Assembly: GCF_003946025.1 (NCBI RefSeq)
Contig: NZ_RHNR01000003.1
Location: 37,716-101,715, forward strand
Direction: 5' to 3'
Source: Lacticaseibacillus songhuajiangensis
Lineage (GTDB): Bacteria > Bacillota > Bacilli > Lactobacillales > Lactobacillaceae
DNA: 64,000 nt
The notes below the pieces were generated by a model, which searched no databases, was not told the DNA's origin, and worked only from the letters and a program-made list of their open reading frames with translations. Numbering within the stretch: the first letter of the stretch is position 1; every line of letters begins with the position of its first letter. Position numbers and translations under genes: made by a program. Positions 14,747-22,763 of this stretch are shown piece by piece.

Positions 14747-14776
14747 CAAAAAGCGAACCTCCGAAGAGATTCGCTT
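14747..14776 (-). terminator. Terminator of tRNA-Lys copy 2
   Basis: Stem AAGCGAA/TTCGCTT followed by a T-run on the minus strand. It lies directly before the possible ATG of the SemiSWEET gene. Confidence 0.8.
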
Positions 14777-14783
14777 ACTATTC

Positions 14784-14856
14784 TGGGTGGTCAGGGGATC
14801 GAACCCTGGACCCACGGATTAAGAGTCCGTTGCTCTGCCAGCTGAGCTAACCACCC
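14784..14856 (-). tRNA. tRNA-Lys (CUU anticodon), copy 2
   Basis: Identical over all 73 nt to copy 1 at 14181-14253, including anticodon loop CTCTTAA. Promoter at 14904-14876. The copies, with similar terminators, are a tandem duplication of about 600 bp with the SemiSWEET gene between them. Confidence 0.95.
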
Positions 14857-14875
14857 ATGCCTTAACGACTTAACT

Positions 14876-14904
14876 ATAATACCGGGAATCACCCCACTTT
14901 GCAA
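14876..14904 (-). promoter_or_regulatory. Promoter of tRNA-Lys copy 2
   Basis: Minus-strand TTGCAA, 17 bp, TATTAT. Confidence 0.7.
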
Positions 14905-15008
14905 GCCGTTGGCGGAACTTTTTTCACAAAAATTTTGGCTTAGGGGTTTACTTACTAAAAGTTAGTGTTAGGATAGACACATCAAGCAATCATATGGAGG
15001 TAATTATC

Positions 15009-16118
15009 ATGACAGTTATTAATGGTTACGAACAGAGTGATCGTGAACAGAAATTGAACATCGTCAACTTGCCAAGCCTGGAGGCTGAGGCCAAGAAGAT
15101 TATCCCAACCGGCGGCTTTGGTTACATCGCCGGTGGTAGCGAAGACGACTGGACGCTCAGCGCCAACACCAAGGCGTTCAACCACGCCCAGATTGTACCC
15201 AAGGCATTGTCCAACATCGAACAGCCTGACCTGAGCACTTCCATCTTCGGCATCGACCTGAAGACGCCAGTCATGATGGCCCCAACCGCCGCGCAGGGTT
15301 TGGCCCACAGCCGTGGCGAAATGGCGACTGCTGAAGGGGTCGCCGCAGCCGGCGCCCTGATGGCACAGAGCACCTACTCTTCCACCTCCATCGCGGACAC
15401 CGCAGCCGCTGGTAAGGGCGCACCGCAGTTCTTCCAGCTCTACATGAGCAAGGACTGGGACTTCAACCGTTCCCTGCTGGATGAGGCCAAGAAGGCTGGT
15501 GTGAAGGCCATCTTGCTGACCGTCGACGCCACCGTTGATGGTTACCGTGAAGCTGACATCGTGAACAACTTCCAGTTCCCAATTCCAATGGCTAACCTGA
15601 CCAAGTTCTCTGAAGGCGATGGTCAGGGCAAGGGTATCGGTGAAATTTACGCCTCCGCCGCCCAGAAGATTAACGAAGACGACGTGCGCCGCATTGCCGA
15701 GTACACTGACCTGCCCGTTATCGTGAAGGGAATTCAGTCTCCAGAAGACGCTCTACGCGCAATCGGTGCCGGTGCAGCCGGGATTTACGTTTCTAACCAC
15801 GGTGGTCGCCAGCTGAACGGTGGCCCTGCATCCTTTGACGTCCTGCCAACTATCGCTAAGGCCGTCAACAAGCAGGTCCCTATCATCTTTGACTCCGGCG
15901 TACGCCGCGGCAGTCACGTCTTCAAGGCGCTGGCAGCCGGCGCTGACCTCGTTGCCTTTGGCCGCCCAGTCATTTACGGTCTGGCCCTCGGTGGTGCTCA
16001 GGGTGTGCAGAGCGTGTTCGAGGAAATCGACCACGAACTGGAAATCACCATGCAGCTCGCCGGCACCAAGACCATTGAAGACGTTAAGCGCGCACCGCTG
16101 ACACACTTTAATTACTAA
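15009..16118 (+). CDS. lox: L-lactate oxidase (FMN-dependent alpha-hydroxyacid oxidase)
   Basis: 369 residues, a TIM-barrel flavoenzyme of the family of Aerococcus lactate oxidase and glycolate oxidase. By family it oxidises L-lactate to pyruvate, with O2 giving H2O2. The catalytic His and Arg are in SNHGGRQLNG, the FMN phosphate is bound by FDSGVRRGSHV, and IMAPTAAQGLAH-like and VKGIQSPEDA segments are conserved. The ATG at 15009 has GGAGG 8 nt upstream; an ATG at 14994 overlaps that SD. Upstream (about 14947-14972) is a promoter-like region with an inverted repeat ACTAA-AAG-TTAGT. Lactate dehydrogenase or monooxygenase activity cannot be excluded. Four class I repeats begin 5 nt after the stop. 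Confidence 0.88.
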   Translation: MTVINGYEQSDREQKLNIVNLPSLEAEAKKIIPTGGFGYIAGGSEDDWTLSANTKAFNHAQIVPKALSNIEQPDLSTSIFGIDLKTPVMMAPTAAQGLAHSRGEMATAEGVAAAGALMAQSTYSSTSIADTAAAGKGAPQFFQLYMSKDWDFNRSLLDEAKKAGVKAILLTVDATVDGYREADIVNNFQFPIPMANLTKFSEGDGQGKGIGEIYASAAQKINEDDVRRIAEYTDLPVIVKGIQSPEDALRAIGAGAAGIYVSNHGGRQLNGGPASFDVLPTIAKAVNKQVPIIFDSGVRRGSHVFKALAAGADLVAFGRPVIYGLALGGAQGVQSVFEEIDHELEITMQLAGTKTIEDVKRAPLTHFNY

Positions 16119-16123
16119 CAGAG

Positions 16124-16608
16124 TACAGAGCGGAGCCGAGCGTTTAGAGATTGAGCATTTGCGGGTTTAAACCAAAGAGACGCACTTTGTCTCTTTGGTT
16201 TAAACATGCAAAGCGGAAATCTCTGCTCGGCGTAGCTCGACTAAATACAGAGCGGAGTGGCCCGTTTAGAAGTCGAGCATTTGCGGGTTTAAGTCGAAGG
16301 GACGCTCTTTGTCCCTTTGGCTTAAACATGCAAAGCACAGACTTCTGGGTCACGCAGCTCGACTAAATACAGAGCGGAGTGGCCCGTTCAGAAGCTGAGG
16401 ATTAACGGGCTTAGCAATAAGGGTGGTCTTTACCCTTATTGCTAAGCTTGTTAACCGCAAGCTTCTGGGCCACGCAGCTCGACTAGATACAGAGCGGAGC
16501 CGAGCGTTTAGAGATTGAGCATTTGCGAGTTTAAGGCGAAGGGACGTACTTTGTCCCTTTGGCTTAAACATGTAAAGCGGAAATCTCTGCTCGGCGCAGC
16601 TCGACTCC
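16124..16608 (+). repeat. Class I hairpin repeat, tandem array of four units
   Basis: Units at 16124-16245, 16246-16367, 16368-16487 and 16488-16608 (122, 122, 120, ~121 nt), all sense to the lactate oxidase gene, each opening with TACAGAGCGGAG and ending AGCTCGACT. Each folds into one hairpin: helix GAGC/GCTC; loop GGA/GCA; helix GCCGAGC/GCTCGGC (unit 1); bulge GTTT; helix AGAGATT/AATCTCT; loop GAGCA/GCGGA; helix TTTGC/GCAAA; loop GGG/CAT; long terminal hairpin. Units differ by paired changes: AGAGATT/AATCTCT becomes AGAAGTC/GACTTCT and AGAAGCT/AGCTTCT; TTTGC/GCAAA becomes TTAAC/GTTAA. Confidence 0.8.
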
Positions 16609-16659
16609 GCAGTCGCAGAGTCATCACCATCTGATGCACCTCATAATACAGTCGCGCGT

Positions 16660-16760
16660 CAAAGGGCAGATTCCTAATATACAAGGCAGTAGCACCAAAA
16701 ATCCTAAGTACGGGATTTTCGCCGTTACTACCTTGTATATCGGAATCTAACCGCCCTTTG
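16660..16760. repeat. Long interrupted hairpin after the class I array
   Basis: About 100 nt: CAAAGGGC/GCCCTTTG (16660-16667 with 16753-16760), AGATTCC/GGAATCT, a 10-bp ATATACAAGG/CCTTGTATAT, and an inner AAAATCC/GGATTTT. It resembles the class I/II layout of helices separated by short loops but lacks the class I sequence motifs. No gene is present from 16119 to 16905 apart from these structures and the terminator. Confidence 0.5.
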
Positions 16761-16825
16761 GCGCAGCCTTACCACCCTTTTGCCACGGACGCGGCTTGTA
16801 GGTTAGCCGCTCCAAATCACACACA

Positions 16826-16867
16826 AAAGCACCCCGCACGCAGACGCAGCGTATGGGGTGCTTTTTA
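16826..16867. terminator. Terminator between lox region and ilvE
   Basis: Stem AGCACCCC/GGGGTGCT with T-runs on both strands (TTTTTAT plus, TTTTGTG minus). It should end transcription of both convergent genes. Confidence 0.8.
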
Positions 16868-16905
16868 TAGTTAGCTAATCAAAATAAGTTAGCATTCTAA
16901 AATCG

Positions 16906-17943
16906 TTAATCTAGCGGTACATCAACAATCCAGCCTTCAGGGCCTTCTTCATCCCCGAACTGAATGCCAGTCAGGCGTTTGTACAACTTTTGCGTGTACG
17001 GGCCGACTTCAGTTTCGGAGTAGAAGACGTGTTTCTTGCCCTCATGCGTGATGGAGCCTACGGGTGAAATGACCGCGGCGGTTCCCATTGCCCCAACTTC
17101 GGCGAAACGGTCGATGTCATTAATCGAGATCGTGGTTTCTTCTGGAATCAGGCCAAATTCAGGTGCCAATGCCAGCAAGGAGTACTTGGTGATGGATGGC
17201 AGAATGGATGGTGACTTTGGCGTCTGGAACTTGCCGTCCTTGGTAATGCCGAAGAAGTTGGCGCTCCCCAGCTCCTCGATGTTCTCGTGCAACCGTGGAT
17301 CAAGGTAAACGACGTCAGAGTAGCCCGCCTTGTGCGCTTCATCCCCCGGCAGCAGGCTGGAGGCGTAGTTCCCAGCGACTTTGGCCCGGCCGGTCCCGGC
17401 GTGAGCAGCACGGTCGAGTTTGCCAGTCACGTAAGCGGTCGGGGTCAGGCCACCCTTGTAGTAAGCACCGACTGGTGTGGCGAAAATTTCGAAGGTGAAG
17501 TCACTGGCAGCGTGCACCCCAACCATTGGCGTGGTCCCGAAGTAGAAGGGCCGCAGGTAGAGCGTGGCGCCAGTCCCGTATGGTGGCACGAACTCCTGGT
17601 TTGCCTTCACAACCTGCTTCATGGCCTCAACGAACATCTCTTCCGGCACGTGCGGCATCAGCAGGCGATCCGCTGACCGGTTCATCCGCTGGGCGTTCAT
17701 GTTCGGCCGGAACAGGTTCACGCCGCCATCCTTGCGCCGGTAAGCCTTAGCACCTTCAAAAATTTCCTGGCCGTAGTGGAAACTCTGCGCCGCTTCACTC
17801 ACGCGCATGTAAGAATCCGTCTCCAGGCCGCCTTCTGACCACTTACCATCCTTGTAGTACGCGCGGAAGCGGTAAGGTAAGTCGTGGTAACCGAAACCTA
17901 AGTTGGCCCAGTCTAAATCCTCGGGCTTAATTTTGTCTGACAT
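16906..17943 (-). CDS. ilvE: Branched-chain amino acid aminotransferase
   Basis: 345 residues, fold-type IV PLP enzyme. It transaminates Leu, Ile and Val with 2-oxoglutarate, the first step of branched-chain amino-acid catabolism or the last of synthesis. The PLP Lys is in the GRAKVAGNYASSLLP segment; SFHYGQEIFEGAKAYR and EVGAMGTAAVISPVG are family landmarks. AGGAGG is 8 nt before the ATG. Upstream is a TATAAT at about 18001-17996 with no clear -35. No other ilv/leu gene is near, so a catabolic or housekeeping role is likely (inference). Confidence 0.95.
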   Translation of the reverse strand: MSDKIKPEDLDWANLGFGYHDLPYRFRAYYKDGKWSEGGLETDSYMRVSEAAQSFHYGQEIFEGAKAYRRKDGGVNLFRPNMNAQRMNRSADRLLMPHVPEEMFVEAMKQVVKANQEFVPPYGTGATLYLRPFYFGTTPMVGVHAASDFTFEIFATPVGAYYKGGLTPTAYVTGKLDRAAHAGTGRAKVAGNYASSLLPGDEAHKAGYSDVVYLDPRLHENIEELGSANFFGITKDGKFQTPKSPSILPSITKYSLLALAPEFGLIPEETTISINDIDRFAEVGAMGTAAVISPVGSITHEGKKHVFYSETEVGPYTQKLYKRLTGIQFGDEEGPEGWIVDVPLD

Positions 17944-18034
17944 CTGGTTTTCCTCCTATTAGGGCATAGCAGTAAACAATCACGGTTACTTTCGATTATA
18001 GGCTATCTGACCGGTGCTTAGGGATAAATTTTGA

Positions 18035-18073
18035 CATAATGCGGCAAAAGTCGTGACGATGGTACGCATTATG
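18035..18073. promoter_or_regulatory. Inverted repeat between ilvE and the SLAP-protein gene
   Basis: CATAATGCG (18035-18043) and CGCATTATG (18065-18073), 9-bp arms with a 21-bp spacer. Position between divergent genes suggests an operator. The ten bases GCATTATGTC also occur upstream of the SemiSWEET gene at about 14722-14731. Confidence 0.35.
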
Positions 18074-18191
18074 AAAAGAGGTAAAGATTTCGTTAACGTT
18101 ACGTTGAAATAGTTCTGTAACAAACGTAGAAGACTATCATGAATCACGAAAGGTTGGCGTTCAGCCGGCCGTTAACGGAGGTCATACGATT

Positions 18192-19379
18192 ATGAAGAAA
18201 TCAACACTATTGATGGGTGCCGCACTGCTCGGTGCCACTGCTAGCATCACGCCAGCAGCCGTAAACGCCGCGACTAACACGACAAGCACAACTGCTCAGA
18301 CCCAAACGCAGAGCAGCATGGTCATCCTTAAGGGGACACTCAAGGTTGCGGTGGGCAAGACCGTGCCCGTCTACGCATCCCCTAACGACACCACTCCAAT
18401 CGCTGGGAAGACACTGAAGGCTGGCTCCAGCTGGCGCTACTTCGGCCAGGAGAACGCCAACGGCTACCTCTGGATCAACCTGGGCGGCAACCAGTGGGTC
18501 AACTCCGCGGACCCGTCCGCATTTTCACTGATTAGCGCGCCAACAACAACGGCCACCAAGACTACAACAACGGCCAAGGCGGCAACAAGCAAGACCAGCA
18601 CCGCCGCAAAGACCACGACTAAGACGGACACAACGGCTCCTGCTAGTGTTGTTACGCCTGGTAAGGTCACCATCACCCCAGGCCACAGCGTCAGCATCTA
18701 CACCTCTCCTAGCGCCGACACCCCAACCAGCAAGAAGCTGGCCGGCGGGACGACCTGGAAGATGTTCAGTCAGGTGACTTACCGCGGCTACCTCTGGGTT
18801 AACGTCGGCGGCAACCAGTGGATTAACGATGCCGACGCCAACGCGCTGAACCTGACCTACACGACCGCCAAGACCAGTAAGACAGCCACCAAGACCACAA
18901 CGAAGACTGCAAGCAAGACGAGCACTAAGACCAGCACCACCAAGAGCGGCGTCACCAGCATTTCCGGCACGGTCAAAATTCACTACGTACCGGGCTACGG
19001 CATCGCTGTTTGGGACGCACCACAAGATGGCAGCGTCACCGGCAAGAAGCTCGCCGACGGCAGTAGCTGGCGCGTTTTCCAGACCACAACCGTTAACGGT
19101 GTGGCTTGGTACAACCTGGGCGGCAACCAGTGGATCAGTGGCACCTACGCTAAGCTAACTTCCAGCACCAGCGCTAACAAGACCGTTGCTAAGAGTGGCA
19201 CCATTACCACCAACAGCAAGGCCCGCACCAACATTTACGCGAGCGCCAGCACCAAGAAGGTCACCCGCACCGTGGGTAAGAACGTCAAGCTGAAGTACTA
19301 TGGCACCACAACCGTGAAGGGCCAACTCTGGTACTCCATCGGTGGCGGCGAATGGGTTAACGGCGCCGACGTCAAGTAA
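18192..19379 (+). CDS. Secreted SLAP-repeat surface protein
   Basis: 395 residues. A Sec signal peptide (MKKSTLLMGAALLGATA, cleavage probably after AVNAA near residue 27) is followed by four repeats of about 65-70 residues, each with a valine/tyrosine start, GK.L..GSSW and a closing W.N(L/V)GGNQW motif (the last degenerate, GGGEW). Thr/Lys-rich linkers separate them. The repeats resemble SLAP (S-layer protein C-terminal) modules that bind secondary wall polymers, so it is probably held non-covalently in the wall. No LPxTG or catalytic domain is present. GGAGGT precedes the ATG. Confidence 0.85.
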   Translation: MKKSTLLMGAALLGATASITPAAVNAATNTTSTTAQTQTQSSMVILKGTLKVAVGKTVPVYASPNDTTPIAGKTLKAGSSWRYFGQENANGYLWINLGGNQWVNSADPSAFSLISAPTTTATKTTTTAKAATSKTSTAAKTTTKTDTTAPASVVTPGKVTITPGHSVSIYTSPSADTPTSKKLAGGTTWKMFSQVTYRGYLWVNVGGNQWINDADANALNLTYTTAKTSKTATKTTTKTASKTSTKTSTTKSGVTSISGTVKIHYVPGYGIAVWDAPQDGSVTGKKLADGSSWRVFQTTTVNGVAWYNLGGNQWISGTYAKLTSSTSANKTVAKSGTITTNSKARTNIYASASTKKVTRTVGKNVKLKYYGTTTVKGQLWYSIGGGEWVNGADVK

Positions 19380-19429
19380 CGCACTTCTGAAACAAATCAT
19401 ATAAGCGGAGTACTTAACTCCGAATACAG

Positions 19430-19473
19430 AAAAGGTCGAACACGCAGTATCAATCTGCATGTTCGACCTTTTT
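19430..19473. terminator. Bidirectional terminator, SLAP gene / hydrolase gene
   Basis: 13-bp stem AAAAGGTCGAACA/TGTTCGACCTTTT with T-runs on both strands, between convergent genes. Confidence 0.85.
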
Positions 19474-19487
19474 ACGTGCCACGCTAC

Positions 19488-20453
19488 TTAAAGATTAGCC
19501 TTGAAAAACTGCTCAAACTGGTCAAACGGAATCACAGTCACATCATCATAGAAGTCCACATGCTGACCGCGTGGCATCACAACGCGCTGCTTCGGTTCTG
19601 CTAAGCGCGCAAAGGTTTCATCAGTGAACGCCTTAGAATGGGCTTCTTCGCTCGTGACCATCAGCACCGCCCGCGGCGCAATTTCATTAATACGGCGCGT
19701 TGCCTCGAAATTCATAAAACTCAAATTCGAAACGGCCGTAATATTACGCAACGCGTGTGGATGCCACCCGCGTTTGAAGCCATAAAAGCTAAAGAACTCG
19801 TGTGCCACGGGGTCTAAGCCCTCTGGAAAGGTCGCGACTGGCTGTTCAGGATAGTTAAGCGGCGCCACGGTCTGATCAGCCCAGCGCTGCAAACTTAAAT
19901 CCTTGAGCTGTGCTGCACGCGCTGTCCCCGTCGCCAGCCCTGCTAAATGCGGAATATCATACATGACGCTGGTCGCTACTGCCTTAATTCGGGCATCTTG
20001 TGCCGCAGCCGCAAGCGCAAAACCACCAGATGCACAGATTCCCAGCGCACCAATTTGCTCACGGCTAACGTAAGCGCGCGTCCCCAGAAAATCGACACCA
20101 GCAGAGAAATCCTCCACATAAGTATCCGGCGAGCCACTGTAGCGAGGCATGCCGCCGGAATAGCCGTGATATGCCGGATCAAAGGCAAGCACCACGAAAC
20201 CACGCTGCGCTAGCTGGTTCGCGTAAACGCCTGGGCTTTGTTCCTTAACACCACCAAATGGCGGACCAACAACCAAGGCGGGGTGCTTCACTGTTAAGTC
20301 GAGGTCTTTCGCAATGTACAGATCGGCGGCAATTTCAACGCCAAAACGCGTCGGGTAGTAAACGTGTGTGCGTTGAACATGCTCGTTTAAGGTAAAAATA
20401 TAATACTCATCTGCGGCCTGCACGCGAGTTGCCTGCATCGGATTATTGGTCAT
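19488..20453 (-). CDS. Alpha/beta hydrolase (dienelactone-hydrolase-like)
   Basis: About 321 residues. Core landmarks: oxyanion region VVGPPFGGVKEQSPG, AFDPAYHGYSGG, nucleophile elbow GICASGG with the catalytic Ser, an acidic residue near MVTSEEAHS, and the catalytic His in PRGQHVDFYDD close to the C-terminus. The group includes YcjY-like hydrolases and acetyl-xylan-esterase-like enzymes; the substrate is unknown. GGAG is 8 nt before the ATG at 20453 (5 nt before another ATG at 20456). The minus-strand promoter has TTGACT-19-TATACT (20572-20542), a long spacer. Confidence 0.85.
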   Translation of the reverse strand: MTNNPMQATRVQAADEYYIFTLNEHVQRTHVYYPTRFGVEIAADLYIAKDLDLTVKHPALVVGPPFGGVKEQSPGVYANQLAQRGFVVLAFDPAYHGYSGGMPRYSGSPDTYVEDFSAGVDFLGTRAYVSREQIGALGICASGGFALAAAAQDARIKAVATSVMYDIPHLAGLATGTARAAQLKDLSLQRWADQTVAPLNYPEQPVATFPEGLDPVAHEFFSFYGFKRGWHPHALRNITAVSNLSFMNFEATRRINEIAPRAVLMVTSEEAHSKAFTDETFARLAEPKQRVVMPRGQHVDFYDDVTVIPFDQFEQFFKANL

Positions 20454-20541
20454 CATTATCACTCCTATTTGTCCGGATTTGATTATGTCCTCAGTATGGA
20501 TGGTGTGCTTAGCTATGTAAAATGCCAATTATTTATACCAC

Positions 20542-20572
20542 AGTATAACTAGCGGGCATTATTATTAGTCAA
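20542..20572 (-). promoter_or_regulatory. Promoter of the alpha/beta hydrolase gene
   Basis: TTGACT (20572-20567) and TATACT (20547-20542) with a 19-bp spacer; the palindrome TTATAC-TGTG-GTATAA covers the -10, so both a repressor site and the long spacer suggest regulation. Confidence 0.45.
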
Positions 20573-20590
20573 CGTATGCCTGCGCGTACT

Positions 20591-20625
20591 AAAAAAGGCA
20601 CCCGACGCAACCGCCGGATGCCTTT
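20591..20625 (-). terminator. Terminator of prs
   Basis: Stem AAAGGCA/TGCCTTT extended by CCG/CGG, then TTTTTT on the minus strand. Confidence 0.85.
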
Positions 20626-20637
20626 CTCAATTTCAAT

Positions 20638-21579
20638 TTAATCCAAGTCCTCAAACAGTTCGTGAATAGACTGGTTGTTGCTAATGAGCTCAATAGCGTT
20701 CCCGATGAGCTTGCCAACGCTGATTTGTACCATGTTTGGCAGGCACTTTTCTTCAGGAATATCGATGGTGTCAGTCACCACAATTTTACGCAATGGCTGG
20801 TCGCGCAGGCGCGTTGCCGCACCAGCAGAGAGCACGGCGTGGGTCGCAACGGCGTAAATGTCCTTGGCGCCAGCTTCTTGAAGGGCGCGTACGGATTCTT
20901 CGATGCGAATGCCGGTGTCAATCATGTCGTCCACGATGACGGCCGTCTTGCCCTGCACGTCCCCGATGACCCCGATGTTCTCGTCACCAGGGCGAGCATC
21001 GATGATGGCCAGAGGTGCGCCGAGCTGTTCAGCAAACTTCCGCGCAAGCTTAGTGCCGGAGTGGTCAGGGGCGATGGCGACCACGTTGTCCGTGATGCCT
21101 TCGTCGATGAAGTACTTCGCCAGAATTGGCAAAGCGCGCAGGTGGTCAACCGGAATGTCGAAGAAGCCCTGCAGCTGGTCGGCGTGCAGGTCAACGGTCA
21201 CGACGCGGTCAACCCCGTTCATCTCGAGCATGTTCGCCACCATTTTGGCAGTAATTGGTTCGCGGGCACGCGCCTTCCGGTCAGCACGGGCGTAACCATA
21301 GTAAGGAATGACAACGTTGATCCGGTGGGCAGAAGCCCGGCGGAGTGCATCAACCATGATCATCAGTTCCATGAAGTTTTCGTTGACGGGGTCGGAAACC
21401 GACTGAATAACGTAAACATCATCACCACGAATTGATTTATCAATATCAATCTGAATTTCACCGTCCGCAAAGTGCTTCACGGATGCGGGCCACAGTTCAA
21501 CGCCGAGTGCCTCCGCAATCTTCTTTGCGAGTGGTTTGTTACCATTCAGTGCAAAAAGCTTCAAGTTAGCCTTAGCCAT
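20638..21579 (-). CDS. prs: Ribose-phosphate pyrophosphokinase (PRPP synthase)
   Basis: 313 residues. It makes PRPP from ribose 5-phosphate and ATP, feeding purine, pyrimidine, His and NAD synthesis. The flexible loop YYGYARADRKARAREPI, VDLHADQLQGFFD and the PRPP loop VIVDDMIDTG are present. The ribose-5-phosphate region reads APDHSGTKLAR and the PRPP loop continues IRIEES, where most housekeeping Prs proteins have DHGGVTRAR and AGTI; this pattern recalls the second PRPP synthase of lactobacilli and Listeria. A further prs paralogue elsewhere in the genome is therefore likely. AGGAGG precedes the ATG; terminator at 20591-20625. Confidence 0.93.
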   Translation of the reverse strand: MAKANLKLFALNGNKPLAKKIAEALGVELWPASVKHFADGEIQIDIDKSIRGDDVYVIQSVSDPVNENFMELMIMVDALRRASAHRINVVIPYYGYARADRKARAREPITAKMVANMLEMNGVDRVVTVDLHADQLQGFFDIPVDHLRALPILAKYFIDEGITDNVVAIAPDHSGTKLARKFAEQLGAPLAIIDARPGDENIGVIGDVQGKTAVIVDDMIDTGIRIEESVRALQEAGAKDIYAVATHAVLSAGAATRLRDQPLRKIVVTDTIDIPEEKCLPNMVQISVGKLIGNAIELISNNQSIHELFEDLD

Positions 21580-21720
21580 CTTTTCCTCCTAATTAGCAAA
21601 CGCCATATACAGCCCAATTATACAGAAAAGCGCGTCGTTGCGCTACTTTTGCGCGGCAGTGGGGATGTAACCGCTACACGCTACGTGCAGGTCACGACAC
21701 CTAGCAACGCGGGCAAAATT

Positions 21721-21750
21721 TTGCCTTTCCCCCGCCATCCTGCCTATAAT
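21721..21750 (+). promoter_or_regulatory. Promoter of the CPBP protease gene
   Basis: TTGCCT (21721-21726), 18 bp, TATAAT (21745-21750), about 28 nt before the GTG start. Confidence 0.7.
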
Positions 21751-21778
21751 GATGTCACTAATTACGGGAGGTTTCTTC

Positions 21779-22510
21779 GTGCGCAAACATAACTGGTTTC
21801 TCAGCCACCTCTGGTCGCTGCTCGTCTTCGCCATTGCCTGCGGGACGCTCTACTTCTACCAACTCGGCATGATTGTTGTGCCGCTCGTGCTCAAGCATCA
21901 GCACCCCGGCATCAGTAAAACCGCCCTGCATACCTTACTGCACAACTATGACCCGCTGATTGCGGGGATTACGGTGGCTCTGGCCGCCATACAGATTGCC
22001 GCGCTGCTATGGCTATATCGCCGGCAACTGCGCAAGGCCAACCCGCTGGGTATCCGCAAGCGGCCGCTGCGTTTAGAGTCCGTCTTCTTCATCTTCACGA
22101 TGTACGCCATCGTGCTAGCGATGAACGTGCTGACGCAGCGTTTCGGCACCCCGCAGAATCAAACTGAAGTGATTGCCAGCATGAAAATTATGCCCTGGAC
22201 GTTATTTTTACTGACCGGATTTCTGGGGCCGGTCATCGAGGAACTCATTTTCCGCGGCATCTTCATGAACCTTTTCTGGAAAAAGGACACGCCTGCTAAC
22301 GGTATGCTCGCCATCGTCTGCAGCAGCCTCATCTTCGGTTTGATGCATGAACCGCACCTGAGTGTTTTCCTGGTCCTCTACACGTCCTTGGGGATGGTGC
22401 TCGCTTTCACCTACCGCTACCACCGCGACCTACGTTACTCACTGGCGCTGCACATGCTCATCAACTTACCCTCGGCACTGGCCATTTTGATCCAGGTGCT
22501 CGTCCACTAA
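21779..22510 (+). CDS. CPBP family intramembrane metalloprotease
   Basis: 243 residues with six or more membrane spans. Motif 1 EELIFRGIF and motif 2 FGLMH are visible, followed by a His-containing span (LALHMLIN): the CAAX-protease/bacteriocin-processing (Abi) signature. In lactic acid bacteria such proteins are tied to bacteriocin self-immunity or membrane-protein processing. No bacteriocin gene is next to it, so the role is open. The GTG at 21779 has GGGAGG 7 nt upstream and a TATAAT promoter; the ATG at 21749 lies inside that promoter and is excluded. Confidence 0.88.
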   Translation: MRKHNWFLSHLWSLLVFAIACGTLYFYQLGMIVVPLVLKHQHPGISKTALHTLLHNYDPLIAGITVALAAIQIAALLWLYRRQLRKANPLGIRKRPLRLESVFFIFTMYAIVLAMNVLTQRFGTPQNQTEVIASMKIMPWTLFLLTGFLGPVIEELIFRGIFMNLFWKKDTPANGMLAIVCSSLIFGLMHEPHLSVFLVLYTSLGMVLAFTYRYHRDLRYSLALHMLINLPSALAILIQVLVH

Positions 22511-22703
22511 AATGGATTAAAATCATTGCGAACGCTTGTTTGTGAATTATTCATAATTGGCAATGTATGAAAGCTTGTTTTCTCACGATTGTGAAATTTT
22601 GATTTTGCATAAACGCTGTCATGGCGGCGTTTTATGTACATTGATATTGAATTCTTCACAATACGTATTTTGTTTTTTTGTAACATGAATTTGGGCTTTT
22701 GTC

Positions 22704-22712
22704 TGCTATACT
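22704..22712 (+). promoter_or_regulatory. Extended -10 promoter of the small-protein pair
   Basis: TGCTATACT, an extended -10, lies about 50 nt before the first small gene. Confidence 0.5.
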
Positions 22713-22763
22713 GAGTTATGCGCATTAATAATTCACGCGCAAGTAGGACTGGAGGAAGCCATT

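Noticed and set aside
16144..16571. Short open frames running through the class I repeats
   Set aside because: They differ in frame between units and change with the covarying helices, so coding selection is not supported.
16124..16608. CRISPR array
   Set aside because: The period (~121 nt) and internally paired structure do not fit 28-36-nt repeats with unique spacers, and no cas gene is present.
16124..16608. Class I units as plain intrinsic terminators
   Set aside because: The long stems lack a T-run after the 3' arm, and the conserved internal loops would be pointless in a terminator.
16124..16608. Class I units as hammerhead or twister ribozymes
   Set aside because: The invariant core sequences of those ribozymes (CUGAUGA/GAAA and twister loops) are not present.
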